A stretch of DNA of 37,362 bases from Planctomycetota bacterium (lineage in GTDB: Bacteria; Planctomycetota; UBA11346): positions 1 to 37,362 of the forward strand of contig JANWWU010000024.1 of the NCBI GenBank assembly GCA_025055595.1, given 5' to 3'. The translations under genes were made by a program, and so were the position numbers. This document shows, one piece after another, positions 8,488 through 17,450 of this stretch. Below the pieces are notes generated by a model. The model was not told where the DNA came from. It searched no databases and worked only from the letters and a program-made list of their open reading frames with translations. Position 1 is the first letter of the stretch. Every line of letters begins with the position of its first letter.

Positions 8488-10131
8488 ATGCGCGTGCGCA
8501 TCCTGTTGCTCTGGGCGTTGGCCGTCCTTTTGCCGGCCTTGCAGCTGCAGGATGTCGAACTGCAGTCCCCGGGCACCACCAAGCGCTTCCCGGCGGTCAT
8601 CGCGGTCTCCTCGCCGCATGCCGCTCCCGGTCCCGCCGACATGGGCGAGGACGACGACGGCTGCCGCCACAGCTCGGGGCCGAGCGAGTATGACTACACC
8701 GTCGTCGTCGATCCCCACACATATTTCGCTGCCTTGGCGGCGGAGTGGGACAGCCGCAGCGGCCGCTTCCTCGGCGACCTGACGCCGGAGTTCCTGGACT
8801 GGGTGCGGCGCGAGTTCAACTCCGAGCGCGAGATCGACTGGAACCACGCCTTCCAGCAGGCGACGCAGATCGCGCGCGCGACCGGGCAACCACCGCCCGA
8901 TCGCGCGACCTTCGTCATCCCGCAGAACACGATCCCGCTGGAGAAGCGCTATCGCCTGGCCCTCGCCTGCTACGAACGGCGCGGCTCGCGTCACATCGTG
9001 CTCGCCAAGATCGCCCTCAACGGGGCCTGGTCCCTGCGCCGCCGCGCCCAGGTCCCGGTCAGCCACCAGTCGCTGATCGGCGGCTTCCAGGAAATCAACG
9101 ATCGGATCAGCCGGCAGATCCGCGACGGCGAAGCCTTCGACCTCGAGAAGTGGACCAGGGTCTACCGCGAAATCATCGAGAAAGACGGCCTCACCCGCGA
9201 GGGCTACACGGTCGCGACGATGGCCCTCTTCGGCTTCCTCCTGCGCCACGGCGACCTCGCCGGCTGCCGCGAGCTGCTGGACAAGGCGATGCAGCGGCTG
9301 GGCCGCGATGATCGCCCGGATGTTCTGCGCGGGCTGATCCGCGAGCGGCGCCGCCTGCTTGATGAGCACAACAAGCTGCTGGCGCTCGCTGCCGAGCGCT
9401 TCACCCTCGCCCTGCGCCAAGAAGAGGTCGTGCGGCAGCGCATTCCCGAGATCCTGCTGGCGGTGGCGGAAGCGCACCGCCGGCTCGGCGATGCCCGCCG
9501 CAGCGCGGACTGGTATCTGGCCCTCGCCAGACTGCCGGAGACCCAGCCGAGCATCCGGGAAGCCGCGCGCTTCGCCGGCAAGGAGCGCGGCTTGCCGGCG
9601 GATAAGCCCTACCTCGTACAGCTCGGCTGGATCGCCGACGAGCGCTTTGAGCGCCTGCAGCGCCAGGGAGCCAACCATCCCGGGGAGCTGTCAGGGCCGG
9701 ACCGCGCCCTGCTGATCGCCATCGTCAACGAGGGACTGGGGACTGCGTCCTACAACGCCGCCGGCTGGAAGCCGATCAGCGGTCGCACCCAGGACGAGTG
9801 CCGGATCGTGCTCGATGCCGTCGGCAAGGCCCTGCTCGACTACGCCTTCCGCCTCGGCAGCTGGCCGCGTCAGCTCGGTGAGCTGTGGGAGCGCGAGGTG
9901 TTGCGCGACCGCAACTTCGTCAATCGCTTCCACTGTCCGGTCTCCGGTCAACCGCTCCGGTATGCGGTGCCGCCCGGGGACCTGAGCGCGCTCGCACCGA
10001 CGACAGTGCTGGTCGCCACACCGGCTCCGGTGCCGACCGCCCAGGGTCCGCGCTATGGCGCTTTCTGCGCCAATGCCCGCATCGTCTGGGTGGAGCAGAT
10101 GCCGACGGTCGGTCAACCGCTGTCGCCGTGA
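8488..10131 (+). CDS. Exported DUF2225-like protein with TPR-like helices
   Basis: The 547-residue protein has a hydrophobic N-terminus (MRVRILLLWALAVLLPALQL) that looks like a signal peptide or anchor. Residues about 50-390 resemble DUF2225 proteins: an aromatic segment EYDYTVVVDPHTYFAALAAE, then LEKRYRLALACYERRGS, AKIALNGAWSLRR and VATMALFGFLLRHGDLAGCR, repeats typical of TPR-like helical pairs. In ordinary DUF2225 proteins the first segment holds CPxC zinc pairs; here the second pair is VDPHT, so the zinc site appears lost. The C-terminus has FHCPVSGQPLRYAVP and a Pro/Thr-rich stretch. Function is unknown; outer-membrane or periplasmic scaffolding is a guess. Its stop overlaps the holB start by 4 nt (GTGA), so it is co-translated with holB. 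Confidence 0.7.
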   Translation: MRVRILLLWALAVLLPALQLQDVELQSPGTTKRFPAVIAVSSPHAAPGPADMGEDDDGCRHSSGPSEYDYTVVVDPHTYFAALAAEWDSRSGRFLGDLTPEFLDWVRREFNSEREIDWNHAFQQATQIARATGQPPPDRATFVIPQNTIPLEKRYRLALACYERRGSRHIVLAKIALNGAWSLRRRAQVPVSHQSLIGGFQEINDRISRQIRDGEAFDLEKWTRVYREIIEKDGLTREGYTVATMALFGFLLRHGDLAGCRELLDKAMQRLGRDDRPDVLRGLIRERRRLLDEHNKLLALAAERFTLALRQEEVVRQRIPEILLAVAEAHRRLGDARRSADWYLALARLPETQPSIREAARFAGKERGLPADKPYLVQLGWIADERFERLQRQGANHPGELSGPDRALLIAIVNEGLGTASYNAAGWKPISGRTQDECRIVLDAVGKALLDYAFRLGSWPRQLGELWEREVLRDRNFVNRFHCPVSGQPLRYAVPPGDLSALAPTTVLVATPAPVPTAQGPRYGAFCANARIVWVEQMPTVGQPLSP

Positions 10132-10994
10132 CCGCGCTCCAGCTGCCGGCCGTCCTCGGCGAAAGCCTGCTCTGCCAGGCCTTGCAGCGCCTCATCGCGC
10201 GCCAGCGCCTGCCGCACACCGTCGTCATCGAGGGCGGAACGGAAGCCCTGCGCACGGCCGTCGCCCAGGCCCTCGCCGCCGCCGTGCTCTGCCCGCACAA
10301 GCCCGATGGCGCAGCCTGCGCCGCGTGCCCTTCCTGTCGGCACTGCGCCCAGGGCACCCACCCCGACCTCGTCGCCCTGCCCGGCATCCGCGAGTCGCCG
10401 ACCGGCCTGCCGGTCGATGCCGTCCGCGCCGCCGCGGAACAGGCCGGCAGCAGCGCGCTGCTCGGCGTCGGCCGGGTCTTCATCATTCCCGACGCTGAAC
10501 GGCTGCGCGGGGCGGCCGCCAATGCGCTCTTGAAGATCCTCGAGGAGCCCCCGCCGCGCACGGTCTTCATCCTCGCCGCGCAGGCCGCCGCCAATCTGCT
10601 GCCGACGATCCGCTCGCGGGCCGCCGTCTACCGCCTGCCCGACGCGGCGCCGCCCACCGGTGCCCAGATCGACAACGACCGCCCTGCGCCCGCCGCCCTC
10701 GCCCGCCTGCTGACGGAGCCGAGTCTGGCGGCGATCGCTGAGGTGCTGACGGCGCTTGAGAAGGCCGTGCCGAACAGCGCAGGGCAGGCCGGGCAACGGC
10801 AGGTGCTCGCGCTCTGGCTGCAGCAGCAGATCGCCTGCGCCCGGCACGAGCTGCGCAGCGCCGATCCCAGCCTCTCCGGCCGCGCCCTGCAGCACTGCGA
10901 GCGGCTGCTGCGCGCCCTGCACGACCTCGAGCTCCATCTGCCCCCGCGCAGCGTCCTCGAAGCCCTGTGCTGGGCCCGATCCAGCAGCGACTGA
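10128..10994 (+). CDS. holB: DNA polymerase III delta' subunit
   Basis: The 288-residue protein has the delta' pattern. There is a degenerate Walker A (VIEGGTEALRTA, without GK-S/T), the zinc module C55-C64-C67-C70 with the 9-3-3 spacing of the E. coli subunit, and RVFIIPDAERLRGAAANALL followed by KILEEPPP (Walker B/sensor region). A C-terminal helical collar follows. Delta' opens the beta clamp within the clamp loader and does not hydrolyse ATP, consistent with the missing lysine. The GTG start at 10128 overlaps the upstream stop in GTGA. At 288 residues it is shorter than E. coli delta' (334), mainly at the C-terminal end. Confidence 0.9.
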   Translation: MTALQLPAVLGESLLCQALQRLIARQRLPHTVVIEGGTEALRTAVAQALAAAVLCPHKPDGAACAACPSCRHCAQGTHPDLVALPGIRESPTGLPVDAVRAAAEQAGSSALLGVGRVFIIPDAERLRGAAANALLKILEEPPPRTVFILAAQAAANLLPTIRSRAAVYRLPDAAPPTGAQIDNDRPAPAALARLLTEPSLAAIAEVLTALEKAVPNSAGQAGQRQVLALWLQQQIACARHELRSADPSLSGRALQHCERLLRALHDLELHLPPRSVLEALCWARSSSD

Positions 10995-11011
10995 CGACCC
11001 GCTCCAGAAGC

Positions 11012-11032
11012 TATTGACAATCATTCTCAATA
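11012..11032. promoter_or_regulatory. Fur box in front of feoAB
   Basis: A 21 bp near-palindrome has half-sites TATTGA and TCAATA flanking AAT-C-ATT. Only one symmetric pair (C/C at positions 7 and 15) and the central base break the symmetry. It closely resembles the classical Fur consensus GATAATGATAATCATTATC. It lies 16 nt before the FeoAB ATG and contains a TTGACA that could serve as the -35 element, with a poor -10 (CTACTG at 11038-11043). Bound Fe(II)-Fur would block the promoter, so the transporter is expected to be made under iron limitation. Confidence 0.8.
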
Positions 11033-11048
11033 AGTTCTACTGCTGCTC

Positions 11049-13469
11049 ATGACGCTGCAAGCAAAGGCGTGCCCGGAGCAGCGCTCGCTCGCCGACCTCG
11101 AACGCGGGGCCAGCGCGCCGATTGCCGCCCTCGGTGGTCCCCTGCGAATCCGTCGCCGCCTCGCCGAGCTCGGTCTGGTGCCGGGCTCGATCGTCCAGCT
11201 CGAGCGTCGCGCCCCCCTCGGCGACCCGCTGGCCATCCGCGTCCGCGAGTACCAGCTCTCGCTGCGCGTCGAGCATGCGCGCTGCGTCCAGCTCGGCGCC
11301 CCGCCGGCGCCCTGCGGGCTTCCCGACGGTGCGGTCGTCAGCTCGCCGGCGTCTCTGCCGAGCGGACGGGAGGCGGTGCTGGCGCTGGTCGGCAACCCGA
11401 ATGCCGGCAAGACCTCGCTGTTCAACGCGCTGACCGGTCTGCGGCAGGAAGTGAGCAACTACCCGGGTTCGACCGTCGAGCGCGCCGCCGGCTGGGTGCC
11501 GCTGCCGTCCGGGAGGGGATGGATCATCGACCTGCCCGGCATCTACAGCCTGGTGCCGGCGTCGCCCGATGAGCGCATCGCCATCGAGGTGCTCGCCGGC
11601 CTGCGCGCCGACACCCCGGCGCCCGATGTCGTGATCGCCGTCGTCGACGCGACAGCGATCGCTCGACACCTGCTGCTCGTCACCCAGATCCTCGACGCCG
11701 GGCTGCCGACGGTCGTCGCGCTGACCATGATCGACGAGGCGCGGGCGCGCGGCCTGGCGATCGACGCCGCGCACTGGGAGCGGCACCTCGGGGTCCCGGT
11801 GGTGCCGGTCTGCGCGCGCAGCGGCGAAGGCCTGATCGCGCTGGCGCGCGCCCTGCCGCGGGCGCGCACGGTCAGCGAGGCGCCGTGGCGCGGCCCGGGC
11901 CTGGCGGCGCATGACGCGCTGGCGCTGACCGTGCAGCAGCAGGCGGCAGCGCAGGGCCGAAGCATCAGCGCGGCGCAGGCCAAGATCATCGCCTGGGGCC
12001 TGCTCGCGGACGGCGACTTCCACGAAGCATTCGGCCTCGGCGCCATCGAACCCCTGTTGGTCGCCGTCGCCCAGCAGCGCCGCGCCTGGCAGGAAGCGGA
12101 GCGCGATCCGATCATCGACGACATCGTGCGCCGCTATGCCTGGATCGACGCCGTGCGCGGCGGCCAGGCCGCGCCCGCCCGCGCCCTGCCCCGCGACCGG
12201 CTCGATGCCCTCGTCCTCCACCCCCTGCTCGGTCCGGCGATCTTCGCGCTCGTCATGTGGGCGCTGTTCATGTCGGTCTACGCCCTCGCCGCCCCGCTGC
12301 AGGACGCCTGCGAGAGCCTGGTGCTATCGCTTGGCGAGCTCAGCGCCCCGCTCGTCCCCGATGGCTGGTTGCGCCGCCTCTGGCGCGACGGCGTCGTCGC
12401 CGGCGTCGGCGGCGTCCTGACCTTCGTGCCGCAGATCGCCTTCTTGTTCCTGCTGCTCGGCCTGCTCCACGAGAGCGGCTACCTCGCGCGCGGCGCCTTC
12501 CTCCTCGACCGCGTGCTGCGCCGCGTCGGCTTGAACGGGCGCAGCTTCGTCCCGTTGCTGACCGCCCATGCCTGCGCGATCCCCGCGATCATGGCCGCCC
12601 GCACCATCCCCGACAGCCGCGAGCGCCTGGCGACCATGCTGGTCGCGCCCTTCATGAGCTGCTCGGCCCGCCTGCCGGTCTATGCCTTGCTGATCGCCGT
12701 CTGCTTCGCGCACCTGCCGCCCTGGCAGCAGGGCACGGTGCTCGCCGCCCTCTATCTCGGCGGCATCCTCGCCGGCGCCAGCATCGCCTGGCTGGTGCGG
12801 CGCACGCTGCTGGCCGGCGAGGGCAGCTCCTTCCTGCTCGAGCTGCCGCCCTACCGCTGGCCGCTGCCGATCGCCCTGGCGCGCAGCGTGTGGCGCGGAG
12901 TGTGGAGCTTCGTCCGCAAGGCCGGCACGATCATCCTGATCGCCAGCGTCGTGCTGTGGGCCGGCCTCAACTACCCCGCCTTGCCGGAGGAGCAGGCGGC
13001 GGCGATCCGCGCCAGCGTGCCAGAAGCGCAGGCCGAAGCCGCCGTGCAGCAGGCGGCGATCGCCCACTCCGCCGTCGGACGCCTCGGGCAGGCGCTCGCG
13101 CCGCTGCTCGCGCCGCTCGGTTTCGACTGGCAGATCGGGATCGGCCTGATCGGCGCCTTCGCGGCGCGCGAAGTCTTCGTCTCGACGCTCGCCGTCGTCT
13201 ACGGCGTCGGCAGCGGCGGCGAAGACCCCGCGCCGCTGATCGAACGGATGCAGGCGCTGACCCGGCCCGACGGCAGCGCGATGTGGACGACGCTGACCGG
13301 TATCGTCGTCCTGCTGTGGTTCGTCCTCGCCATGCAGTGCCTGAGCACGGTCGCGGTGATGGTCCGCGAGAGCGGCGGCTGGCGCTGGCCCCTGGTGCAG
13401 CTGTTCGGCATGAACCTGATCGCCTACGCCGTGTGCCTGCTGGTTTGGCAGAGCGCTGCGCACTGGTAG
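11049..13469 (+). CDS. feoB: FeoA-FeoB fusion, ferrous iron transporter
   Basis: The 806-residue protein fuses a FeoA SH3-like domain (about 15-83; LADLERGASAPIAAL, RRRLAELGLVPGS) to FeoB. The G domain has G1 GNPNAGKT at 115-122, G2 GSTVE, G3 DLPG at 161-164 and G5 CARSGEG at 255-261. G4 is TMID (226-229) where most FeoB proteins have NxxD. The membrane part carries the gate segment with HACAIPAIMAARTIPDSRER and FMSCSARLPVY, and a second gate before the C-terminus. It imports Fe(II) across the inner membrane. FeoA-FeoB fusions are known in several lineages. The gene stands alone, after holB, behind a Fur box. Confidence 0.93.
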   Translation: MTLQAKACPEQRSLADLERGASAPIAALGGPLRIRRRLAELGLVPGSIVQLERRAPLGDPLAIRVREYQLSLRVEHARCVQLGAPPAPCGLPDGAVVSSPASLPSGREAVLALVGNPNAGKTSLFNALTGLRQEVSNYPGSTVERAAGWVPLPSGRGWIIDLPGIYSLVPASPDERIAIEVLAGLRADTPAPDVVIAVVDATAIARHLLLVTQILDAGLPTVVALTMIDEARARGLAIDAAHWERHLGVPVVPVCARSGEGLIALARALPRARTVSEAPWRGPGLAAHDALALTVQQQAAAQGRSISAAQAKIIAWGLLADGDFHEAFGLGAIEPLLVAVAQQRRAWQEAERDPIIDDIVRRYAWIDAVRGGQAAPARALPRDRLDALVLHPLLGPAIFALVMWALFMSVYALAAPLQDACESLVLSLGELSAPLVPDGWLRRLWRDGVVAGVGGVLTFVPQIAFLFLLLGLLHESGYLARGAFLLDRVLRRVGLNGRSFVPLLTAHACAIPAIMAARTIPDSRERLATMLVAPFMSCSARLPVYALLIAVCFAHLPPWQQGTVLAALYLGGILAGASIAWLVRRTLLAGEGSSFLLELPPYRWPLPIALARSVWRGVWSFVRKAGTIILIASVVLWAGLNYPALPEEQAAAIRASVPEAQAEAAVQQAAIAHSAVGRLGQALAPLLAPLGFDWQIGIGLIGAFAAREVFVSTLAVVYGVGSGGEDPAPLIERMQALTRPDGSAMWTTLTGIVVLLWFVLAMQCLSTVAVMVRESGGWRWPLVQLFGMNLIAYAVCLLVWQSAAHW

Positions 13470-13492
13470 GGGCAGCGCCGGCCCGCGCGCCC

Positions 13493-14290
13493 TCAGCGGT
13501 CGCCGAGGCGGATGCCGAAGAGGAGCTCGGCGTTGCGCCCGGCCCAGGCCCCGACATCGGCGACGCGCTCGCCGCGCAGCTCGGCGATCGCCTCCGCGGT
13601 GCGCGCGGCGTGCGCCATCTCGCAGCGGCGTCCGCGCTCGGGTTCGGGCGCGAGGTAGGGCGCGTCGGTCTCGAGCAGCAGGCGATCGGCCGGCAGGCGC
13701 TGCACGGCCGCGCGCAGGGCATCGCGTCCGCGGTAGGTGACCATGCCGTTGATCGCGACATGGAAGCCGAGATCGAGCCAGGCGCGCGCCTGCGCCCAAT
13801 CGCCGTCGAAGCTGTGGATGACCCCGCGCAGGCCGCCGACGGCGCGGACGACGGCCTGCGCCGCCTGATGGGCATCGCCGCCGTGCCGGCCGCTGCGCGC
13901 GTGGACGATCAGCGGCAGGCCGCGCGCGCGCGCCAGCTCAGCCTGCGCGCGGAAGCGCTCGGCCTGCGCCGCCGGCGGCAGCAGCGGATGGTGGTACTCG
14001 ATGCCGCACTCGCCGAGGGCGACGAAGCCGCCAGCGTCGAGCAGCGCGGCGAGCTCCTGCAGCGCCGCCTCCTGGTCCGCGCACTGCGCCAGCGTGAAGG
14101 GATCGAGGCCGGCCGCGGCCCAGACCAGCCCGCGATAGCGCTGGCTCAGCGCCCGCGCGGCGCGCGCATCGGCCGCTCCGGTGCCGATGCTCAGGCAGCC
14201 GCGGACGCCGGCCGCCTGCATGCGGGCGACGACGGCGTCGCGATCGGCGTCGAAGCGCGCCGCCGTCAGATGGCAGTGCGAATCGAACAC
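13493..14290 (-). CDS. tatD: TatD-family metal-dependent DNase
   Basis: The 265-residue protein is an amidohydrolase-fold TatD. Metal and active-site residues are H5 and H7 (SHCHL), E93 (GECGIEYH), H130 (IVHARSG), H159 (VIHSFDG) and D209 (LETDAPYL). Members cut DNA 3'-5' and act in repair. The usual AAGLHP motif reads AAGLDPF here, with Asp in place of His. It lies 15 nt downstream of the bL25 stop, and its 3' end faces feoAB with 23 nt between. It is probably co-transcribed with prs and the bL25 gene. Length is normal for the family (about 260). Confidence 0.9.
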   Translation of the reverse strand: MFDSHCHLTAARFDADRDAVVARMQAAGVRGCLSIGTGAADARAARALSQRYRGLVWAAAGLDPFTLAQCADQEAALQELAALLDAGGFVALGECGIEYHHPLLPPAAQAERFRAQAELARARGLPLIVHARSGRHGGDAHQAAQAVVRAVGGLRGVIHSFDGDWAQARAWLDLGFHVAINGMVTYRGRDALRAAVQRLPADRLLLETDAPYLAPEPERGRRCEMAHAARTAEAIAELRGERVADVGAWAGRNAELLFGIRLGDR

Positions 14291-14305
14291 GGGCGGGGCG
14301 CCCGC

Positions 14306-14983
14306 TCACTTCTTGGCCGGAGCCTTGCTGTCGCCCTTGGCTTCGGGCTTGGCTTCCGGCTTGGCGGCCGCCGGCGTCGCCGCGGCCGTCGTCGGCGACT
14401 GAGCGGCGGCCTTCGCTTCGCCTTCCGCCTTCTTCAGCCAGCGCGGGACGACGATCGAGAGCACGACGAGATCGGGACGGGTCGCGAGCTTGACGCCCGG
14501 CGGCAGCGCCAGTTCCTTCACCGTCAGCGAGGTCATCAGCTGCTGCTTGGAGAGGTCGACATCGATCGCGTCGGGGATGGCATCGGCCCGGCAACGGACG
14601 CGAATGCTGCGCATGCGTTGCTCGACGATGCCGCCGGCCTTGACGCCGGGGCAGTCGTCGGCGCGCACCCGCAGCGCGACCTCGACCGTCACCTCGCTGG
14701 CCGCCTCGACCTGCACGAGGTCGATGTGCTGGATGTAGTCCTCGACGCAGTGGCGGACGACGGAGGACTTGAGCACGGTCAGCTGCGCGTCGCCGATGCG
14801 CAACGCGCAGAGATGCCGCACTTCGCGCGCCAGCCGCTCGGCCTGGTCCACGGGCAGCGTGCAGTGCAGGCTCGGCGCGCCGCGGCGGCTGACGGTGATC
14901 GGCACGAGGCCGCCGGCGCGCTGGCGGCGCGCGGCGCGGGTGCCGAGGGCGGTGCGGGGCGTGGCGACGAAAGTCATAGTCAT
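14306..14983 (-). CDS. rplY: Ribosomal protein bL25, long (CTC) form
   Basis: The 225-residue protein has the CTC-type layout. The N-terminal L25 domain starts TALGTRAARRQRAGGLVPI and includes VRHCVEDYIQHIDLVQV; the TL5/CTC C-terminal domain contains IPDAIDVDLSKQQL and LPPGVKL. A Lys/Ala/Pro tail of about 40 residues (KPEAKPEAKGDSKAPAKK) closes it. It binds 5S rRNA. I use the ATG at 14983, 4 nt after the prs stop, with AGAAGGTG as ribosome site inside prs; an in-frame ATG at 14977 is an alternative. The frame is open upstream into prs but that part is not L25-like. prs-rplY pairing is common. Confidence 0.93.
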   Translation of the reverse strand: MTMTFVATPRTALGTRAARRQRAGGLVPITVSRRGAPSLHCTLPVDQAERLAREVRHLCALRIGDAQLTVLKSSVVRHCVEDYIQHIDLVQVEAASEVTVEVALRVRADDCPGVKAGGIVEQRMRSIRVRCRADAIPDAIDVDLSKQQLMTSLTVKELALPPGVKLATRPDLVVLSIVVPRWLKKAEGEAKAAAQSPTTAAATPAAAKPEAKPEAKGDSKAPAKK

Positions 14984-14987
14984 GGGT

Positions 14988-15923
14988 TCACACCTTCTTA
15001 CTGTCGGAGAAGAGGGCGCTGACGGACTGGTTGGTGTGGATGCGCTTGACCGCCTCGCCAAGCAGCGGCGCGAGGGTCAGCACGCGGATCGGGAGATCGG
15101 CGAAGCGTCGCTTCAAGGGGATCGTATCGGTGATCACGAGCTCATCGAGGCGCGCGGCGTAGAGGCGATCGAAGGCGTCGCCGCACAGCACGCCGTGCGT
15201 CGCCACCGGGATCACCCGCGTCGCGCCGAACTGGCGCGCGGTGTTGACCGCGTTGACCATCGAGCCGGCGGTCGTGATCATGTCATCGCAGATGATGCAG
15301 GGGCGCGGTCCGATCTCGCCGATCACATGCGCGACCTCGGTCGTGTTGTCGGACAGCCGCCGCTTGTGGATGATCGCCAGCCGCGCGCCGAGCGCCTTCG
15401 CCAGCCGCTCGGCGAGCTTGATCGAGCCGGTGTCGGGGCTCGCGACCACTGGATCCTCGAGCTTGAGCGAGCGCAGGTATTCGAGGATCACCGGCCGCGC
15501 CGAGAGGTGATCGACCGGAATGTCGAAGAAGCCCTGGATCTGCTCGGCGTGCAGGTCGACCGTCAGCACGCGGTCGATGCCGGCGGTGGTGATCAGGTTG
15601 GCGACCAGCTTGGCGGTGATCGGCACCCGCCCCTCGTGCTTGCGATCCTGCCGCGCGTAGCCGAAATAGGGGATCACGGCGGTGATGCGCTTGGCGCTGG
15701 CGCGGCGCAGGCAGTCGGCGATGATCAGCAGCTCCATCAAGAAGTCGTTGCTGGTCGTCGGCTGGATGATGAAGGTGTCGGCCCCACGGACGTCCTCCAT
15801 GATCTGCACCTTGACCTCGCCGTCGGGGAAGCGCCCGACGGTCAGTTCGCCGAGGCGACAGCCGATGGCGGCTGCGATCGCTTCGGCGAGGGGCCGATTG
15901 GCGTTGCCGCTGAAGATGCGCAT
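14988..15923 (-). CDS. prs: Ribose-phosphate pyrophosphokinase (PRPP synthase)
   Basis: The 311-residue protein starts MRIFSGNANRPLAEAI and has the class I landmarks FGYARQDRKHEGRVPITAKL (flexible loop), DLHAEQIQGFF, and the PRPP-binding loop DDMITTAGSMVNA. It converts ribose-5-phosphate and ATP to PRPP for nucleotide, His and Trp synthesis. The loop usually written DxGGxxRA reads DTGSIKLA here, with Lys-Leu where Arg is more common. The start ATG at 15923 opens a unit prs-rplY-tatD on the minus strand; 72 nt separate it from cysS upstream. Confidence 0.95.
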   Translation of the reverse strand: MRIFSGNANRPLAEAIAAAIGCRLGELTVGRFPDGEVKVQIMEDVRGADTFIIQPTTSNDFLMELLIIADCLRRASAKRITAVIPYFGYARQDRKHEGRVPITAKLVANLITTAGIDRVLTVDLHAEQIQGFFDIPVDHLSARPVILEYLRSLKLEDPVVASPDTGSIKLAERLAKALGARLAIIHKRRLSDNTTEVAHVIGEIGPRPCIICDDMITTAGSMVNAVNTARQFGATRVIPVATHGVLCGDAFDRLYAARLDELVITDTIPLKRRFADLPIRVLTLAPLLGEAVKRIHTNQSVSALFSDSKKV

Positions 15924-15995
15924 GGTTCACGCCGTGAAGGGTGCTGAGCGTAGCAGAGCGGCGCTCCATGCAATCGCGGCCGGCCAAGAGCCGGG

Positions 15996-17441
15996 CTAGG
16001 ACCAGGTCGTGCCGTCGCGGCCGTCGCGCACCGTGATCCCGGCCGCCTGCAGGCGCTCGCGGATGAAGTCGCTGGTCGCGAAGTCGCGGCGCGCGCGCGC
16101 CTGGGCGCGCAGCTCGAGCACCAGCTCCATCACCTTGGCCAGCCGTTCATCGCCGCCGGCGGTGCTCGCCAGCTGCGCCCGATCGCCGGGCTGGAAGAGC
16201 CCGAGGATCCGACCGAGGCCGGCGAGCACATCGAGGATCGCGGCGCGCGCCGCGCTGTCCTCGGCCTCCTTGTGCGCCTCGTGGGAGAGGATGTGCAGCT
16301 GGGCGATCGCCGCCCCGGTGTTGAAGTCATCGTCCATCGCCGCGATGAAGGCGGCACGCGCTTGCGCCGCCCGCTCCGGCAGCGCCCGTTCCAGGAGCGC
16401 CGCCAGGCCGGCGGCATCGCAGAGCGTCGCCGGGGCCTCGCAGCGCTCGCCGAGCGCTGCGAGCAGCCGCTGCAGGGCGGTGCGGACGGCGGCGATCGCC
16501 GCCGGGGCGAAGTCGACCGGCCGGCGATAGTGCCCGGAGAGCAGCAGGTAGCGGATGGCGGGCGCGCCGTGGGCATCGAGGACCCGCCAGGCCTTGAACT
16601 GTTCGGCGAAGGCCGGATCGCGCATCCGCGGATCGCTCTTCGCGATCTTCGAGCCCTGATACTGGACGAGGTTGTGGTGCATCCACACCCGGGCATAGCC
16701 GCCGCCATGGGCCTCGCCCTGGGCGATCTCGTTCTCGTGGTGCGGGAACTTGAGCTCCTCGCCGCCAGCGTGGATGTCGAAGTCCGGCCCCAGCGTGTGG
16801 TAAGTCATCACGCTGCACTCGATGTGCCAGCCCGGGCGGCCCGGACCCCAGGGGCTGTCCCAGGACGGCTCGCCGGGCCCCGCGCGCTTCCACAGCGCGA
16901 AGTCGGCGGGATGCCGCAGGTGCGGGTCGCGCTCGACGCGCGCGCCGGCGACCATCTCCTCGAGGCGGCGACCAGAGAGCTTGCCGTAGCCGGGCTGCTG
17001 CTGGACATCGTACACCACCCCGTCCGGCGTCACATACGCCCGGCCGGCCGCGAGCAGATCGGCGATGTAGCGGATCATCTGCGGCACGAAGTCGGTGCAG
17101 CGCGGGTGATCGGTGATCGTCGCAACATGCAGGCGGCGCAGCAGGGCGAAGTACTGCTCGCTGTAGCGGCGGGTGATCTCCTGCCACGGCTCGCCGCTTC
17201 GCTGGCTGCGCTCGATGATCTTGTCGTCGATGTCCGTGATGTTGTTGACGAAGCGCACATCGTAGCCGCGGACACGCAGCCAGCGCGCGATCGCATCGAA
17301 GAGCACCGGCCCCATCAGGTGGCCGATGTGGCAGTCGTCATACACCGTCGGCCCGCAGAGGTAGATGCCGATCTTGCCGGGAGTCAGCGGGTTCAGCGGT
17401 TCACTGCGGCGGGTCAGAGTGTTGTAGACCCTGATGGGCAT
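15996..17441 (-). CDS. cysS: Cysteinyl-tRNA synthetase
   Basis: The 481-residue protein has the zinc/active-site pattern of class I Cys[15 protein letters not shown] at 29-41 (zinc Cys29 and the HIGH motif), WHIECSVM, and [16 protein letters not shown]. The KMSKS motif at 265-269 reads KIAKS and is followed by DPRMRDP where SLGNF is usual. It charges tRNA-Cys with cysteine. I prefer the ATG at 17441 ([10 protein letters not shown]), as in the family; a GTG two codons upstream is possible. The start lies 9 nt after the upstream permease stop, with no strong ribosome site. Confidence 0.93.
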   Translation of the reverse strand: MPIRVYNTLTRRSEPLNPLTPGKIGIYLCGPTVYDDCHIGHLMGPVLFDAIARWLRVRGYDVRFVNNITDIDDKIIERSQRSGEPWQEITRRYSEQYFALLRRLHVATITDHPRCTDFVPQMIRYIADLLAAGRAYVTPDGVVYDVQQQPGYGKLSGRRLEEMVAGARVERDPHLRHPADFALWKRAGPGEPSWDSPWGPGRPGWHIECSVMTYHTLGPDFDIHAGGEELKFPHHENEIAQGEAHGGGYARVWMHHNLVQYQGSKIAKSDPRMRDPAFAEQFKAWRVLDAHGAPAIRYLLLSGHYRRPVDFAPAAIAAVRTALQRLLAALGERCEAPATLCDAAGLAALLERALPERAAQARAAFIAAMDDDFNTGAAIAQLHILSHEAHKEAEDSAARAAILDVLAGLGRILGLFQPGDRAQLASTAGGDERLAKVMELVLELRAQARARRDFATSDFIRERLQAAGITVRDGRDGTTWS

Positions 17442-17450
17442 GCGCACAGC

